Numbered from the stretch's first letter, positions 41,991 to 52,775 are shown. The stretch is DNA of 64,000 bases from Lithodes maja (GCA_037953745.1 JBAKBP010000688.1:124001-188000), one strand, 5' to 3'. The notes: a model not told the origin generated them from the sequence alone. Translations and numbers: made by a program.

Positions 41991-42480
41991 AAATATAATA
42001 TCGGACATTTTCCGAATACTTATATAAAGTCCGACAACGTCAGAGACTGTCGGAACGATGACGGAAATGTCCGAAATACGGAAGTGCATGTCCGAGAGGC
42101 CGTAGCCAGTCCGACTAGTACGGGTTTCCGACTTCTAGAGGTCCGAGATGGCGAGGGTTTACTGTACTTTGCCCCAATACTGTACTTGGAAAACTGTATT
42201 CAATATGGTAGATACTGTCAAGCAGGGTGCTTCCCAGGCTAGGAAAGAACATTTTAAATTTCCGAAACCATATTCCAAGCCCAAAAGCAGTGCAAAACCT
42301 CAACCTAGTGGGTCCAAACCCTTTCAGAGCCATAAGTCAGCACAGGGAAGCACTCAGCCCAAGTTTCAGCAGGGAAAACAATCAGGTAAATGGCATAAGA
42401 ATCAACCAAAACATATCTCAGATCAGGGATCGATGTCTGCCAAAACTAGTCAGCCGTCTAACCCTACCCCACCACCATAA

Positions 42481-42637
42481 AAAAAACTAGTCATATCACA
42501 AACTCTCTCACTCCCGGGGCCTGTCGAGGGCGAGTTGGATCCGAGGGTAGTTACGCCGGACAAGCCCAGTCAAGTAACTGGGTCATTTCGGGCGTGTCAT
42601 CAGGCTTGGCCCCGGCGGACTTGGGCAAGGACAGTGG
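42481..42637 (+). other. DIRS-2 spacer between gag and RT
   Basis: Sequence after the gag stop, up to the LINE B insertion. DIRS-1 lacks it, which indicates an internal deletion there. Possibly the RT N-terminus, but no motif is recognised. Confidence 0.5.
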
Positions 42638-42808
42638 TAAAATAATAATAATAATAATAAGCATGTTACTTATTTCTCATAAGCGCCAATTTTTCCGAAG
42701 AATTCACTAGCGCTCGAAAAGAGAAAGAAAAAAGAACAAAAATCAATGCATCAAAAGAAGGCTTATATACAACACACATTTAACAATCACTAGCAGTGGC
42801 AAAATAGC

Positions 42809-45705
42809 CTAAACTCTATAGCCATCTGTCATGACACCTCTCTCAAGATCATAGCTTCTCTCAAAGAGAAAAGTCTTAAGTTGTCTCGTGAAGCATTCAA
42901 CAGAACTCAGTTGTCTCATGGACAGCGGCAACCTGTTATACAACCTCGGAGACATGTAGGAGAATGACCTCTCAAAGAAAGAAGACTGCTGGAAAGCCCT
43001 TGGTTCATCAAGACGAAAAGGGTCATTGTCATGACGCACAACTACACCATGGTGTGCCGGTGGGCGCCTGAGCAGCTCCGCAAGGTACCTAGGCTCACCA
43101 AATTTGAGAACCTTAAAAGTCACCAAACACAACTTAAATTCTATTCTTGCTCTTACTGGCAGCCAGTGCAGTTCTATGTGAAGAGATGTAGTAGGAGTTC
43201 TAGGTGGAACACCAAAAATTAGTCTTGCGGCCCTGTTAAGAACAGACTGAACTTTCTTCAAAATATAATTTGGAAGACCCACCAACAGGGCATTGCAATA
43301 ATCAACACGAGAGAAGACCAATGAGTGAACCAACGTCAGGAGGCAACGTCTGGTTATAAACGGCTTCATCAAATAGAGATTTCTGATGTGCAAGTAACAA
43401 CTTTTAACTATCTGGTTTACATGCTCTTTGAAATCTAATCAGGAGTTCACATATACACCCAGATTTCGAACAGAGTTGGCCGGTCGCAGCTGAGATCCAC
43501 CCACATTGATGGAGAGGGCACCTACTATATCATCAGCTCTTCTATTTCCTCGGATGATGAGAATATCAGTTTTACCATCATTTAGTTTAAGTTTTCTCGC
43601 TCTCATCCACTTCTTGATATCAGACATCAACAATTCCATCTTACTCCGTATATCAACTATATTTGTGATTCTCACATTAATCTGGGTGTCATCTGCATAA
43701 AAGTGAAAGGTGACATTATGTGCACGAAGCAGAAGAGACAAACTGCTAATATAAATTATAAATAGGATAGGACCTAAAACTGATCCCTGCGGAACACCAT
43801 ACTGCAGGGGTGTCGAGTCCGAGACCACTTGATTTACCATCACACTCTGGGATCTACCTGACAAGTACGACCCAAGAAGCAAGAGAGCGGAGTCACGCAC
43901 ACCACAATCATAAAGATCACTCAATAACAACTCGTGATCCACTGTGTCAAAAGCCGCAGAGAGATCAAGCAAGACCAATAGTGAGGCCACACCATTGCAA
44001 ATGTTCTCAACTAGATCATTATGTACTCTAATCAATGCTGTTTCAGTTGAATGATGCTGTCGGTAAGCAGACTGGAAAATTGGGATAGTTTCATTCTGCT
44101 GAAGTAGTGGTTGTAATTGGTCAAGTATTGCACGCTCTAATATCTTTGATATGAAGGACAGGTTGGAGACAGGACGATAGTTCAACATGTTCTCAACATC
44201 AAGTCCAGGCTTCTTTAGAGTAGGTCGGAGTAGTGCATGCTTTTCAGAATGTGGGAAGCTACCTTCAGAGAAGCACTTATTAATTATTTTGGAAATAAAC
44301 TCAACTGTGTGATCATAGACTCTTGGTAGCTTGGAAACATTTATGGGATCCAACGGGCAAAATGTTTTATTGAGGTTTCTTATGTAGGACGAGATCATGA
44401 CCACCTCCACTGAGTGAAAGGATGAGAGGACATTATTAGGAATGTGTCGGGGTTGGAGTACAACTGAAAGTTCTTCACCAACAGAAGCATCATCCAGTTC
44501 CTGTCTTATGCGAGTTATCTTGCCAGCAAAAAATGCCACAAAGTTGGCAGCCAACTCGGCATCGGGTACAGAAGGTCTTAAGCTGACTCTTGTTTTTCCA
44601 AGTAAACTGTTTACAATTGAAGCCAACCTCCTCTGGTCGTTACCACACGAGTCAACTTTTCCCCGATAATACACTTTCTTTTCATCTTTGATTTTGTGGA
44701 CCACAGCTCTTCTGGCTGACAGATATTGCAACCATGTAGAGTCTGTTTTATTTTTTCGCCATTCACGTTCAGCTCTTCTACGCGCTCTTCTAAGAAATTT
44801 AACTCGAGTGCTATACCAGGGCGAATCATCTCGTACTATGATTTTCTTCTCTACTTCTGGACAGTGATGATCGAACACTAATTTAAGTGCATTTCCATGT
44901 ACCTCCACCAGCTCATCTGAAGTAAGGTTGGAAGTATCAATACTTCCCAAGTACTGTTTTACTTCACTGCTAGCCAAATTTAGGTCTGCATTTTTATAAT
45001 TTCTAAATCTGATTACTTTTTCATGTGTGAGTGGCTTAGGGAAATCAAAGCTGAAAGTAATCAAAGCATGATCAGAGGTATTAGGGTCAGCATTCTCAAC
45101 ATCAACATCCAGAACACCACCACAACCCACAGGAGAGAAAACCAAGTCAAGGGATATGAGATATGAGTTGGGTGGGACACATGGTTTACAAAATTGTTCT
45201 GATCAGTCAACTCAAGGAACTCGGGAGAGAATGGCTTCAGATGAGGGCTGTCAACCCAGTAATTAAAATCTCCACATATCAAAAGTCTTCCGGTTTTAGC
45301 AGAAAATTCCTCGAGAAACTGCCCAAACTCTTCCATAAAACCCCTATCTGTGCCACGATGGCCAGGCCTATAGACAACTGCCATTCTTAGAATTTGTTGG
45401 AGTTTTATTTCCACTTCCAACAGTTCATAATAAAGAGGGGCTGGGTTATGGCTTATTTGCAAGATATTCACCAGAGATGTGGAGTAGACAACTGCCACTC
45501 CACCACCCGGATGATCTCCCCTAGGCCTAGGAACATTTATTATGGAATGGGTTTTAGGCAATGCCGCCTGGATAATATTCAGATCTGACTCGAACAACCA
45601 GGTCTCAGTGAGACATAATACATCAAGGTTACGTTCATCCAAGATCTCGCAAATATGATCCATTTTGTTACGCAAGGAACGAACATTCAACAGACCCAGT
45701 TTCAA
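42809..45705 (-). pseudogene. LINE B ORF2: endonuclease and reverse transcriptase
   Basis: ATG at 45705 (MKLGLLNVRSLRNKM). Endonuclease motifs LCLTETWL (near 45605), GGGVAVVYS, ICGDFNYWVD (near 45270), then a 1-base shift near 45160 into VFSPVGCGG and TSDHALITF. RT motifs: CPLDPINVSKLP (near 44350), MLNYRPVSNLSFISK (44190), LLDLSAAFDTVDH (43960), [13 protein letters not shown] (43795), FYADDTQI (43700, catalytic). A TGA at 43441-43439 interrupts the frame after VYVNS; the sequence continues in frame through NRAARLIFGVPP and ELHWLPVRARIEFKLC to the stop at 42809. Two lesions only; catalytic residues intact. Confidence 0.9.
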
Positions 45706-45725
45706 CCGGCTCCCATGTGCATTTT

Positions 45726-47096
45726 TCAGTTTTTTGAACCTACAAAATTGGTGTTCTCAATAACTTTATTTCTCTGAGCTGTCATTAAAGGACAATTTCT
45801 ACCTGAGGCGAAATGATTTGGCGGCTCCGTAACTGATGTGGAGCTCATACAATTTATACATTTGGGGGAAGTCTTGTTGGTGCAGTCTTTTGAGTTATGA
45901 GTACCGGCACAGAAGTTGCATTTTGGATCCTCATTTTTCCGAAAACACCTGTCACTGGTATGACCAAAGCCCTGGCAATGGTAACATTGTGTTACCCAGA
46001 AGCGATCGTATGCACGACATCTCACAAGTCCAACATACACAGAATTGCCATCATCCACAATGGAAGAGCGTATTTCAGGTGACATTTTTACTACCGCAGT
46101 CTTAGTGTGTGCATCACTCTTTTGCTTAGTGAATAGCAAATTCATAGCTAAGCCATCGTCGACCAGGGACTTTATTCTTGGGTTCTTGTTGAGGATGCTG
46201 GGAATGATCTCATTATCCTCAGCGTCATTAGCAATGCCCACCAGAGTCATTTTTGGCATCATCTTCTTTGGTTCGGAGACACTGAAGGCACTGTCCACCC
46301 CCAAACACTGATTGATGGCCCTTTCTGCATCTTCTTTGGCTTTCTTGGATGGAAGTCGTACCACCAGTACACCTGAATCAGTTCTAGTTAACTTGTTAAC
46401 CGGAACCGAAGCCAAAGCAGTCTCGATTGCCTTTGTATCTGGTGGGCTTACTGGCTTGGAGGATCGGTCTTTTGGCTTCACTACCAGGACCTGATGGTCC
46501 CAGACAGTTTTTTTCTTTCCACCATCTACCACCTCAGTGGTGCGTTTGGTCGGCTCCTTTTTGGTCTCTACTGTTTCCCTCACTACCTTTTCCTTGCTCT
46601 TCAAAACCTGCACTACATTCTTCTCAAACTCTCTTTTCTCTTTTTCTCTCTCTTCCACCTGCTCCTTCATGATTTCTTCCAATGCATCCACCTTAGCATT
46701 CCCCACCCTTGTCCACTCATTTTTCTCCTCACTTATTACTCCCTTTACTTTCTCACTTAAATGGCCCTCATACTCCTTTAGCTGCTCCTTGAGTGCCATG
46801 TTCTCTGCCTCCAGCTCATCTACTTTCCTCATCACAGCATCTAGGTTAGCAATTAATGGCCCATCTGCAATTGCTACTGAACTGGCTCCACATATTTCTG
46901 TCAGTGACTCCACCTTCACACCTATATCTCTCCTCCAATTCTCCATAACTCCCTTCCATCTTAACAGACCCATCATCTGTCTCTTCACCACAGTCAATTG
47001 ATCCTCCACTTCATTACCCCCTGCCAGAAATCCCTCAAATTCATAGCTCTCTTCATCTCCCAATAAACTCTGCCTCCGTTTGCCTTGGCCGGCCAT
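45726..47096 (-). CDS. LINE B ORF1, coiled-coil and zinc-knuckle protein
   Basis: 456 intact codons from the ATG at 47096. Residues 1-176 are the coiled-coil module shared with LINE A. A basic linker (TKKEPTKRTTEVV) leads to an RRM-like region (about residues 220-350: SGVLVVRLPSKKAKEDA, MTLVGIANDAEDNEI). Near the C-terminus are CCHC knuckles CYHCQGFGHTSDRC and CNFCAGTHNSKDC plus CINC...C. Expected role: chaperone bound to the LINE RNA. ORF2 starts 20 bases downstream at 45705. The frame is undamaged, indicating recent insertion. Confidence 0.88.
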   Translation of the reverse strand: MAGQGKRRQSLLGDEESYEFEGFLAGGNEVEDQLTVVKRQMMGLLRWKGVMENWRRDIGVKVESLTEICGASSVAIADGPLIANLDAVMRKVDELEAENMALKEQLKEYEGHLSEKVKGVISEEKNEWTRVGNAKVDALEEIMKEQVEEREKEKREFEKNVVQVLKSKEKVVRETVETKKEPTKRTTEVVDGGKKKTVWDHQVLVVKPKDRSSKPVSPPDTKAIETALASVPVNKLTRTDSGVLVVRLPSKKAKEDAERAINQCLGVDSAFSVSEPKKMMPKMTLVGIANDAEDNEIIPSILNKNPRIKSLVDDGLAMNLLFTKQKSDAHTKTAVVKMSPEIRSSIVDDGNSVYVGLVRCRAYDRFWVTQCYHCQGFGHTSDRCFRKNEDPKCNFCAGTHNSKDCTNKTSPKCINCMSSTSVTEPPNHFASGRNCPLMTAQRNKVIENTNFVGSKN

Positions 47097-47452
47097 TGTT
47101 TATATTTATGTAGCCTACAGTTAAAAATATACAAAACACTTAATAAAATTACAGTAAAATTAAACTACTACCTGGGATAAACCCAGGTAGCGCCGTCCCC
47201 GTTTGTGTCACCCTATCTTGAAAAAAGAACAAATGGAAAAAATAAATAGAAATGGGTGTTTGCGAGGTCACCACGAGCAGGTGGGGTACGACTTGATTAC
47301 CTTCCTAAGAAGGTAACCCAACCGAGGTGTCGCAAGTACTAGGCAAAGATGGAATTGAAAACTTCAACCGTGTTTTGGGCCTTCAGCAGTAGCAGATACG
47401 TCACTCGGAAAACTAAACCTCATTGGTTACGATACTGCCACTGCGCAAAGCT
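46567..47452 (-). repeat. 5' module shared with LINE A (copy B)
   Basis: Counterpart of 16183-17066. Downstream of 46567 the ORF1 sequence differs entirely from LINE A, yet the frame runs through. Confidence 0.92.
47413..47452 (-). other. U4 snRNA-derived 5' tip of LINE B
   Basis: Same 39-base match to the U4 5' end as in LINE A, starting at the same nucleotide and with the same G-to-A change. Flanking DNA beyond 47452 is DIRS-2, unrelated to that beyond 17066, so the tip belongs to the LINE. Confidence 0.85.
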
Positions 47453-47520
47453 TAACCTGGCAGTGGCTCCGGCGACCTCGTTTACGTCGACCACTAGAAA
47501 TCAATCTTGTATCTTTAGAG

Positions 47521-49709
47521 GTGGAGTCACTAGTCCAGGAAATGATCACCAAGCATATCATTGTCCCAGTCAATCCAACTTGCCCAGTTTACACGTCCAG
47601 ACTTTTTCTCGTACCAAAGAGGGACAGTATTCAGATGAGACCAGTCGTAGACCTATCTTGTTTGAATCGACACATTCACAACACATCGTTCCGGATGAAT
47701 CACATCAGGCTAACACTTCCGCCGCAAGGTTGGATGTGCTCGTTAGACCTGACAGACGCCTATTGGCACGTCCCGGTAAACAAAAGGTTCCAAAAACTCC
47801 TCGCTTTGAGGATAGAGCATCAGACTTATGTCTTTCAGAGAATGCCATTCGGGTTGAACCTTGCACTGAGAATATTCACAAAATTAGTCCGGCAGGCCCT
47901 CATGTCAATGTTAAATCAGGGGATCAAGGTGTTGTGGTACTTAGACGAACTGGCTAGTGGTGGCGGAGTCGGAGAGTCAGTGCAAAATCCATGTCACTCA
48001 AATTATAAACCATGTTCAATCCCTAGGGTTCAAGGTCAACTGGGCAAAGTCAAACCTTGTTCCCACATGGGTAATTCAGTGGATAGGGCTGGTCTGGGAC
48101 ACAGCATATCTTACTCTCAGTCAGAGTGTGGACAATCGCAACAGATTTCGAAAGAAATTGTTTTTGTTTCTCCACAGTCTGACTACCACGAGAAGGACAT
48201 GGGAATCCCTGGTCGGGTCTCTCAATTGGATTCAATTAACTGTAAAGTTGGGCCGGTTGAAAGTCTATCTATCTATTGCCTGACGCCGCAATCCCCGAAG
48301 GGGTGGCCACGAACGAACCGCCCCCATGCACCTCTGTCCACAGTCAGTCGACGCCCCTACTCCCAACCAGCACCGCCTTCATTCATATACATCCTCACTC
48401 CACCCTTCCACCTCTCCTTCGGTGCACCTCTCCCTCTCTGTCCTTCCACCTCGCTCTCGTACACCCTCTTAGTCAATCTCTCGCTTTCCATACGTTCCAT
48501 ATGGCCGAACCATCTCAAGTTGTTCCTTTTCACACTCTCCAGCACATCTACCTCCACACCACACCTCATTCTTACTTCCTCATTCGTCTGTCTATCCCTC
48601 CATGTAACTCCGCACGCACTTCTCAAGTAACTCATTTCCACCGCTCTCACTCTTGGTCTAAGTCTCTTGTCGAACGTCCATGCTTCGCTTCCGTAAGTTA
48701 GTGTCGGGATTACAATACTGTCATGCAAGGACTTCTGCACTTCCATACTGACCACCCTATTTCTTGTTACTGCTTTCAACGTTCCTACAACCCTCTTCCC
48801 TGGAAGGAAACAAACATTTCTCGCTGTTGCCGGCGGGAAAGTTGTGGCGAATTCCACCGTAAATTCACAACTTACTATCAGTCTGGGCGAGGAGAGAAAC
48901 ACTGCACTCAATAATGCCCTCATCTACCGTATGGATAGACACGGATGCTTCAGGGACAATAGGCTAGGGTTATCAGTCAAACCTAGGCCATCAGGATCAA
49001 GGTCTTTGTTCCCAATCCGAGAGTTTTCACATCAATGCAAAAGAGCTATTAGTCCCTTTATTTTTCCTTCAGGCTCACGGCTCCACCTTGCGGGGGAAAT
49101 CAGTAGCTTTTCGAATGGACAATTTGAATGCGGTAGCCTGCATTCAAAAGCAAGGGTCACGAGGTCTCGGAAGTTGCTAGAGTTGTCGGAAGAGATTTTT
49201 GTTCTGGCGGAAGAGCTGAACATTAATCTTCATGCATCATACCTCCCAGGCGTAGCGAACGTCTGGGCAGACGCCCTGTCAAGGCGACAGAGCACAAAAG
49301 CAGAATGGGCTATCAAGCAAAACATCTTCAACCAAATGTTTGCATAGCCATACCGTCCACAAGTGGATCTATTCGCGTCCAAGGAAAACCACAGGCTTCC
49401 TTTCTACCTAACCCGCCGGGGGGTCCAGACGCATTGATAGAGGACTGGAACAGGTGGATTTCCATCTATCTTTTTCCGCCTCCAGACGCTTCACTCATGT
49501 GTGAAGTAGTTCACAAACTACGAGGTTACCGGGGCTTAGTCTCGATGATCGCGCCTCTATGGCCGGCTCAGGTGTGGTATCACCAGTTGAAAATGTGGTG
49601 CGAGAACCCAGTGTCACTCCCGATCTCGTACTTCCACTTGGAGACAATTGGCAACCTAGAGACCTCGCTGACTTTTGCCTTTTGGACATTCAGAATGCCA
49701 AATGGTTAA
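47521..49709 (+). pseudogene. DIRS-2 reverse transcriptase/RNase H, frameshifted and RTE-interrupted
   Basis: VESLVQEMITKHIIV, FLVPKRDSIQMRPVVDLSCLN, MCSLDLTDAYWHV and MPFGLNLALRIFTK match DIRS-1. In the catalytic YLDD motif one extra A (near 47948) turns it into YLDE plus a frameshift. The frame continues in another register (47957-48264: QSLGFKVNWAKSNLVP) until RTE-1 (48265-48803). After it, the RNase H region is again shifted, but RKLLELSEEIFVL, YLPGVANVWADALSRRQST and the post-RNase H segment (GGPDALIEDWNRW, WPAQVWYHQL) are clear. Not functional. Confidence 0.83.
48265..48803 (-). mobile_element. RTE-1 LINE, second 5'-truncated copy
   Basis: Minus-strand copy of the family at 34123-34915, from GKRVVGTLKAVTRN to MNEGGAGWE and the tail region, ending with TCTA repeats at 48265-48276. 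About 16 bases of DIRS-2 appear lost at the insertion, and no clear target duplication remains. Confidence 0.85.
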
Positions 49710-49857
49710 CCCCGTATGGGGAGAGTGTCACTAATAAATTTCTGAATCTGTATACTCTTTCTACCAGGCGTCAATATCAATCGCATTGGAAGTCTTTTAC
49801 GACCTGGATAGTAGAAACGGCGCAAACTGACGCATCAGTAGCTTTGGTATTCAAGTA

Positions 49858-50237
49858 CAGTAGGGTCTCACATAAAACGAGAAATTGGTCGATAAACGAG
49901 GGCGTTCTATGCGATTTCGTTTTATGTGAACACGGCATTTTGGTGGCCCAATATCGTCAATGCTCACTGTAAGCGTAAGTTTCCGTCAGGAGCGTACGAT
50001 ATTTTGTACGTTTTGTACGATATTTCGGCGCTCTATATGAAAGCGTACGATATTTCGTACGTTTTGTACGATATTTCGGCGCTCTATATGAAAACTCCTC
50101 GGATTTGCCCCACTTTGGCGGCGGACTCGTTTTATGTGATCACATTCGTTCTTATCGAAAATTAAATATTAATATTTTAGGTCGCTCGTTTTAATAGACT
50201 CGTTTTATCTGAACAAGTTTTATGCGGGACCCTACTG
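49858..50237. mobile_element. pogo-like MITE G2, 380 bp, TA target
   Basis: CAGTAGGGTCTCAC at 49858 and GGGACCCTACTG ending at 50237; TA at 49856-49857 and 50238-50239. Same family as G1 but with the interior inverted and a 51-bp internal duplication (GCGTACGATATTT blocks at 49991 and 50043). Confidence 0.9.
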
Positions 50238-50493
50238 TATTTGGACTATTTATTTGAACAAAAATGTCTTTATGTAATAACACTGAATAATCATTTGTCA
50301 GCTATCAGAATTCCCTTTTATGACTTAATAGGGCTATCTATAATGCAGGCAGAAGAGAAAGGGTTCATGAGGGCATGTTTCAAGCTTCACCCACCACCCC
50401 GTCAGCTCATGCCTACCTGGTCACTTAACAAAGCATTGTCTTTGCTTCATTCGCGCAAGTATAATCATGCGCCGGATTTCGACTCACTGTTAA

Positions 50494-50985
50494 CCCTCCG
50501 GCCCCGGCTATGTATTATATATATATTCCTCGAAATCCGGGTGTTTTGGCCGAAAAACGTCTAGGCTAGGCTACCGTATATTCGTTAATCAGACTGCTTC
50601 CCGCATTCCCGCACATCCCCAAGCCTAGCTGTGTTATTTACCTGTAGAATGGCATTAAGTAGAGCTCTCTAAGTCAACTGGGTGAGCTGTGATGATGATT
50701 TCATTGGAGATAACTTTATGGCCAAACCAGCCACTTTACACCACTTTTCGATACTGAACAACAACATACAGGCACACACGAACAAGCGACGCTCTCCTTC
50801 TTGTGGCCGGAGATGCGGAGCGTCGGTCCAGCCGGCTGTTGTTTACATGCGTCGGACCGAGGCGTCGGACCGACGCCTCGCACACGAAGCTCACAGGCTT
50901 TCAACCACTGGTACTATGTAGTACCACCCGGGTTCCTGGGGGCAAAAAATAATGGTACACGTGAGTACCAACCGGGTTTGAAGGG
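50494..50985 (-). mobile_element. piggyBac-type MITE D, 492 bp
   Basis: TTAA at 50490-50493 and 50986-50989. Inverse orientation to MITEs A-C: begins CCCTCCGGCCCCGGC. Contains the same GAGCTCTCTAAGTCAACTGG and GACGCTCTCC segments. Lies in the DIRS-2 recombinase. Confidence 0.92.
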
Positions 50986-51088
50986 TTAAAGAAGGCTGTG
51001 TTCCTTATGGCTTTGGCCACAGGTAACAGGGTGTCTGAGCTGGCAGCGATGAGCAACGAACCTAATTGCCTCAGGTTTGGGAGACGCA

Positions 51089-51961
51089 ATTATAGGTTTG
51101 AGTCCCAGAGGGAAGAATGAAAACCTAATATTTAGTAGTGGCCCCGAAATCATTGACGATATGCCTATTAAATAATAGCTCTCTTTAAAACACCCGCGGT
51201 CAGCCTGTTTGAGACACCCGCCGCAAGGAAAAGAGTACTAAACATCTTAAGTGCAACACTAATTATCTTATGGAATCGTCTTTATGATTGGGTACTCACT
51301 ACGAAAATTAAAATTAAATTAATAATTGTTATATTAACCCTTCCTCCCCGGGTGTCAGTGTGAAAGGACACCACGAAATAAGGGCAGGTGCCCGGGTGTC
51401 CTTTCAGGAGATAGTAAGCTTGAAAGCCTATTCAGCTTGGTCTAAACGCCGTGCGTCCGACGCATGTAAACAAAGCCGATCGTTGTGTCACCACACCTCC
51501 GAAAACAATAAGGAGAGGTCGGATCAATGTTATTGTTGTGACATCAGACGAAATTAGTGTGTGAAAAGCTCCTATATTGTCAACATCGCGGCAAAATTAG
51601 CTCCACTGAAATCGTCATCATAACTGAACCAGTTGACTTCGAGAGCTCTACTCAACGCCAGTCTACAGATTGGAAACCGCACTATGTTTATAGATGCGTG
51701 GGAAATTTCTAGCAGTTAAATTAACAAAAATACGGTAGCCTAGGCCTAGACATTTTTCGGCCAGATCGCCCGGGTAGCCAACACTGTCCTTTGGAGGACC
51801 TGCCCGGGCCAGGAGGGTTAAGGCTTTCCAACTCGTGGATGTCTTTTGTGGATTCTGCCCGAGACGCTGAACCAAGCGACGCCATTCCTCCTTCAATGAT
51901 ATATCAAGACTAAACTCAAGACATCAACAAATGGGAAGGGGATGGAAGGGAGGGCCCTACA
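51089..51961. repeat. DIRS-4 right ITR, split by MITE E
   Basis: Complement matches DIRS-1 31000-31408 in order: TTCGTAGTGAG-ACCCAAT, GGCATA-TCGTCAATGATT, GGGGCCACTACTAAATATTAGG, AACCTATAAT. Clearly diverged from DIRS-1, so a different subfamily. Confidence 0.75.
51338..51817 (+). mobile_element. piggyBac-type MITE E, 480 bp, divergent subfamily
   Basis: TTAA at 51334-51337 and 51818-51821. Starts CCCTTCCTCCCCGGG and ends GGCCAGGAGGG; the right part resembles piggyBac-1's terminus (TTCGGCCAGATCGCCCGG) more than MITEs A-D. Confidence 0.9.
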
Positions 51962-52070
51962 TTGTCAATGATTTCGGGGCCACTACTAAATATTAGGTTT
52001 TCATTCTTCCCTCCGGGACTCAAACCTATAATTTATTAGTGGCCCCTCCATCATTGACAATATGCCTGAT
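51962..52070. repeat. DIRS-4 internal complementary region
   Basis: Both terminal words occur joined: TTAGGTTTTCATTC..GGGACTCAAACCTATAATTTATTAGTGGCCCCTCC. Complement of the same arrangement as the DIRS-1 ICR. Confidence 0.8.
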
Positions 52071-52775
52071 ATCTCAAGTCTGGAGGGGAACATTCGTGAC
52101 AATATCTAAACCACTAACAAATTACCATAGGTAGAGAAAAAGAACCATATAAGAATCTTAACCCTCTCACATCCTTATGACGCAGAGGTTGCCAGATTAG
52201 CAATAAGAAATAGATTACTCTCACTCTTATAATTACCTCTCCAAAATTAGTTTTCTGCCCACAGCTAACTCAAAGACAACTGCAGAGGTTGAAGTAACTA
52301 AACTAAAGGTTTATAAATACCCCGGACGGTAACAAAGGGTTTAACCCTCCAGCCCCGGGGGGCTATAGCTCGCGACTGTGCTGTGGTACCGGGTGTTTTG
52401 ACGATCTTTGGGCTATGTTAATTCCTCTGTAATTCAATGAATATGGCATGTAATGTTATGAATAAAAAAGAATAATGTTCCACAAACCTTCCTCTGTCGA
52501 ATGGCGTTGAGTAGAGGTCTCTAGCCCCTCTGGTTGCATAATAGTGAGCGCGGGAAGACGAGTGCTTTTCGGTGGCAAATTCTTCCCGCGTTCGGACGCG
52601 TCGTCCCGGCCATGGCTACGACGCACCTAGCCGCTCGTCGCGCCAAATTATTTATCTCCCTTAGACGATTTTAGTGTTTGATATTGAGAATGTGATGTTT
52701 ATTTGATATTTTTATAGTTATTTTGAGGCCAATTATATAAAGTATGTTTATTAGGGTATCACTGTCACTGATATT

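Larger units (their letters stand above)
39149..42164. mobile_element. pogo-like (Tc1/mariner type) element, 3.0 kb, TA target
   Basis: CAGTAAACCCTCGC at 39149 and its complement GCGAGGGTTTACTG ending at 42164, flanked by TA (39147-39148; 42165-42166). About 170 bp next to each end share GTCCGAGATG/GTCCGACTT words. The interior holds tandem repeats of about 250-340 bp and a CR1-like LINE, but no transposase. Lies in DIRS-2 gag. Confidence 0.85.
37000..42480 (+). pseudogene. DIRS-2 gag-like ORF, interrupted
   Basis: Homologous to DIRS-1 gag. The Ser/Arg/Lys start (37000-37170, with a C18 run at 36960) is split by a LINE tail. From 37410 come an acidic region, a TAG at 37646, and a frameshift near 37975. 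The conserved segment follows (37961-38917): NPPPLEKVPL, PLLYGPDCSW, EWVIQMNKNRKLRA, PALPPASSARLFADW, a TAG at 38660, PAHLDRDFKLRHKAFRLFSQ, another shift near 38915, and VRTRQDLRVYLVKKF. The pogo-like element cuts it at 39148. The C-terminal basic tail (42167-42478: FKFPKPYSKPKSSAKPQPSGSKPF) ends in a run of Pro and TAA. More decayed than DIRS-1. Confidence 0.78.
42638..47452 (-). mobile_element. LINE B, CR1/L2-like non-LTR retrotransposon, full length
   Basis: Minus strand, from the U4-like tip (47452-47413) through 5'UTR, ORF1 with zinc knuckles, ORF2 with endonuclease and RT, and a 3'UTR ending in (TTA)n. CAGTGG at 42632-42637 and 47461-47466 is the likely target duplication, with eight unexplained bases (47453-47460) next to the U4 tip. 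The RT C-terminus (LHWLPVRARIEFKLCLVTFKVL) and the ATT-repeat tail are typical of CR1/L2-type elements. Inserted in DIRS-2 between gag and RT. Confidence 0.9.
36592..51088 (+). mobile_element. DIRS-2, DIRS1-like retrotransposon, multiply interrupted
   Basis: Contains left ITR (36592 to about 36900), gag-like frame, RT/RNase H and tyrosine recombinase in the same order as DIRS-1. Inserts: LINE tail (37174-37296), pogo-like element (39149-42164), LINE B (42638-47452), RTE-1 (48265-48803), MITE G2 (49858-50237), MITE D (50494-50985), and finally DIRS-4 on the opposite strand at 51089, which cuts the recombinase after NCLRFGR. Its right end is not seen in the window. Confidence 0.85.
49559..51088 (+). 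pseudogene. DIRS-2 tyrosine recombinase, truncated
   Basis: NWQPRDLADFCLLDIQ, TRRQYQSHWKSFTTW and VALVFKY match DIRS-1 YR. MITE G2 splits KY from LDYLFEQK; MITE D splits DSLL from KKAVFLMALATGNRVSEL. The catalytic Arg of the GNRVSEL box is present (near 51025), but the frame ends after NCLRFGR where DIRS-4 is inserted, so the His-x-x-Arg and Tyr boxes are missing. Both MITE excisions restore the frame. The N-terminus overlaps the RT/RNase H frame, as in DIRS-1. Confidence 0.87.
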
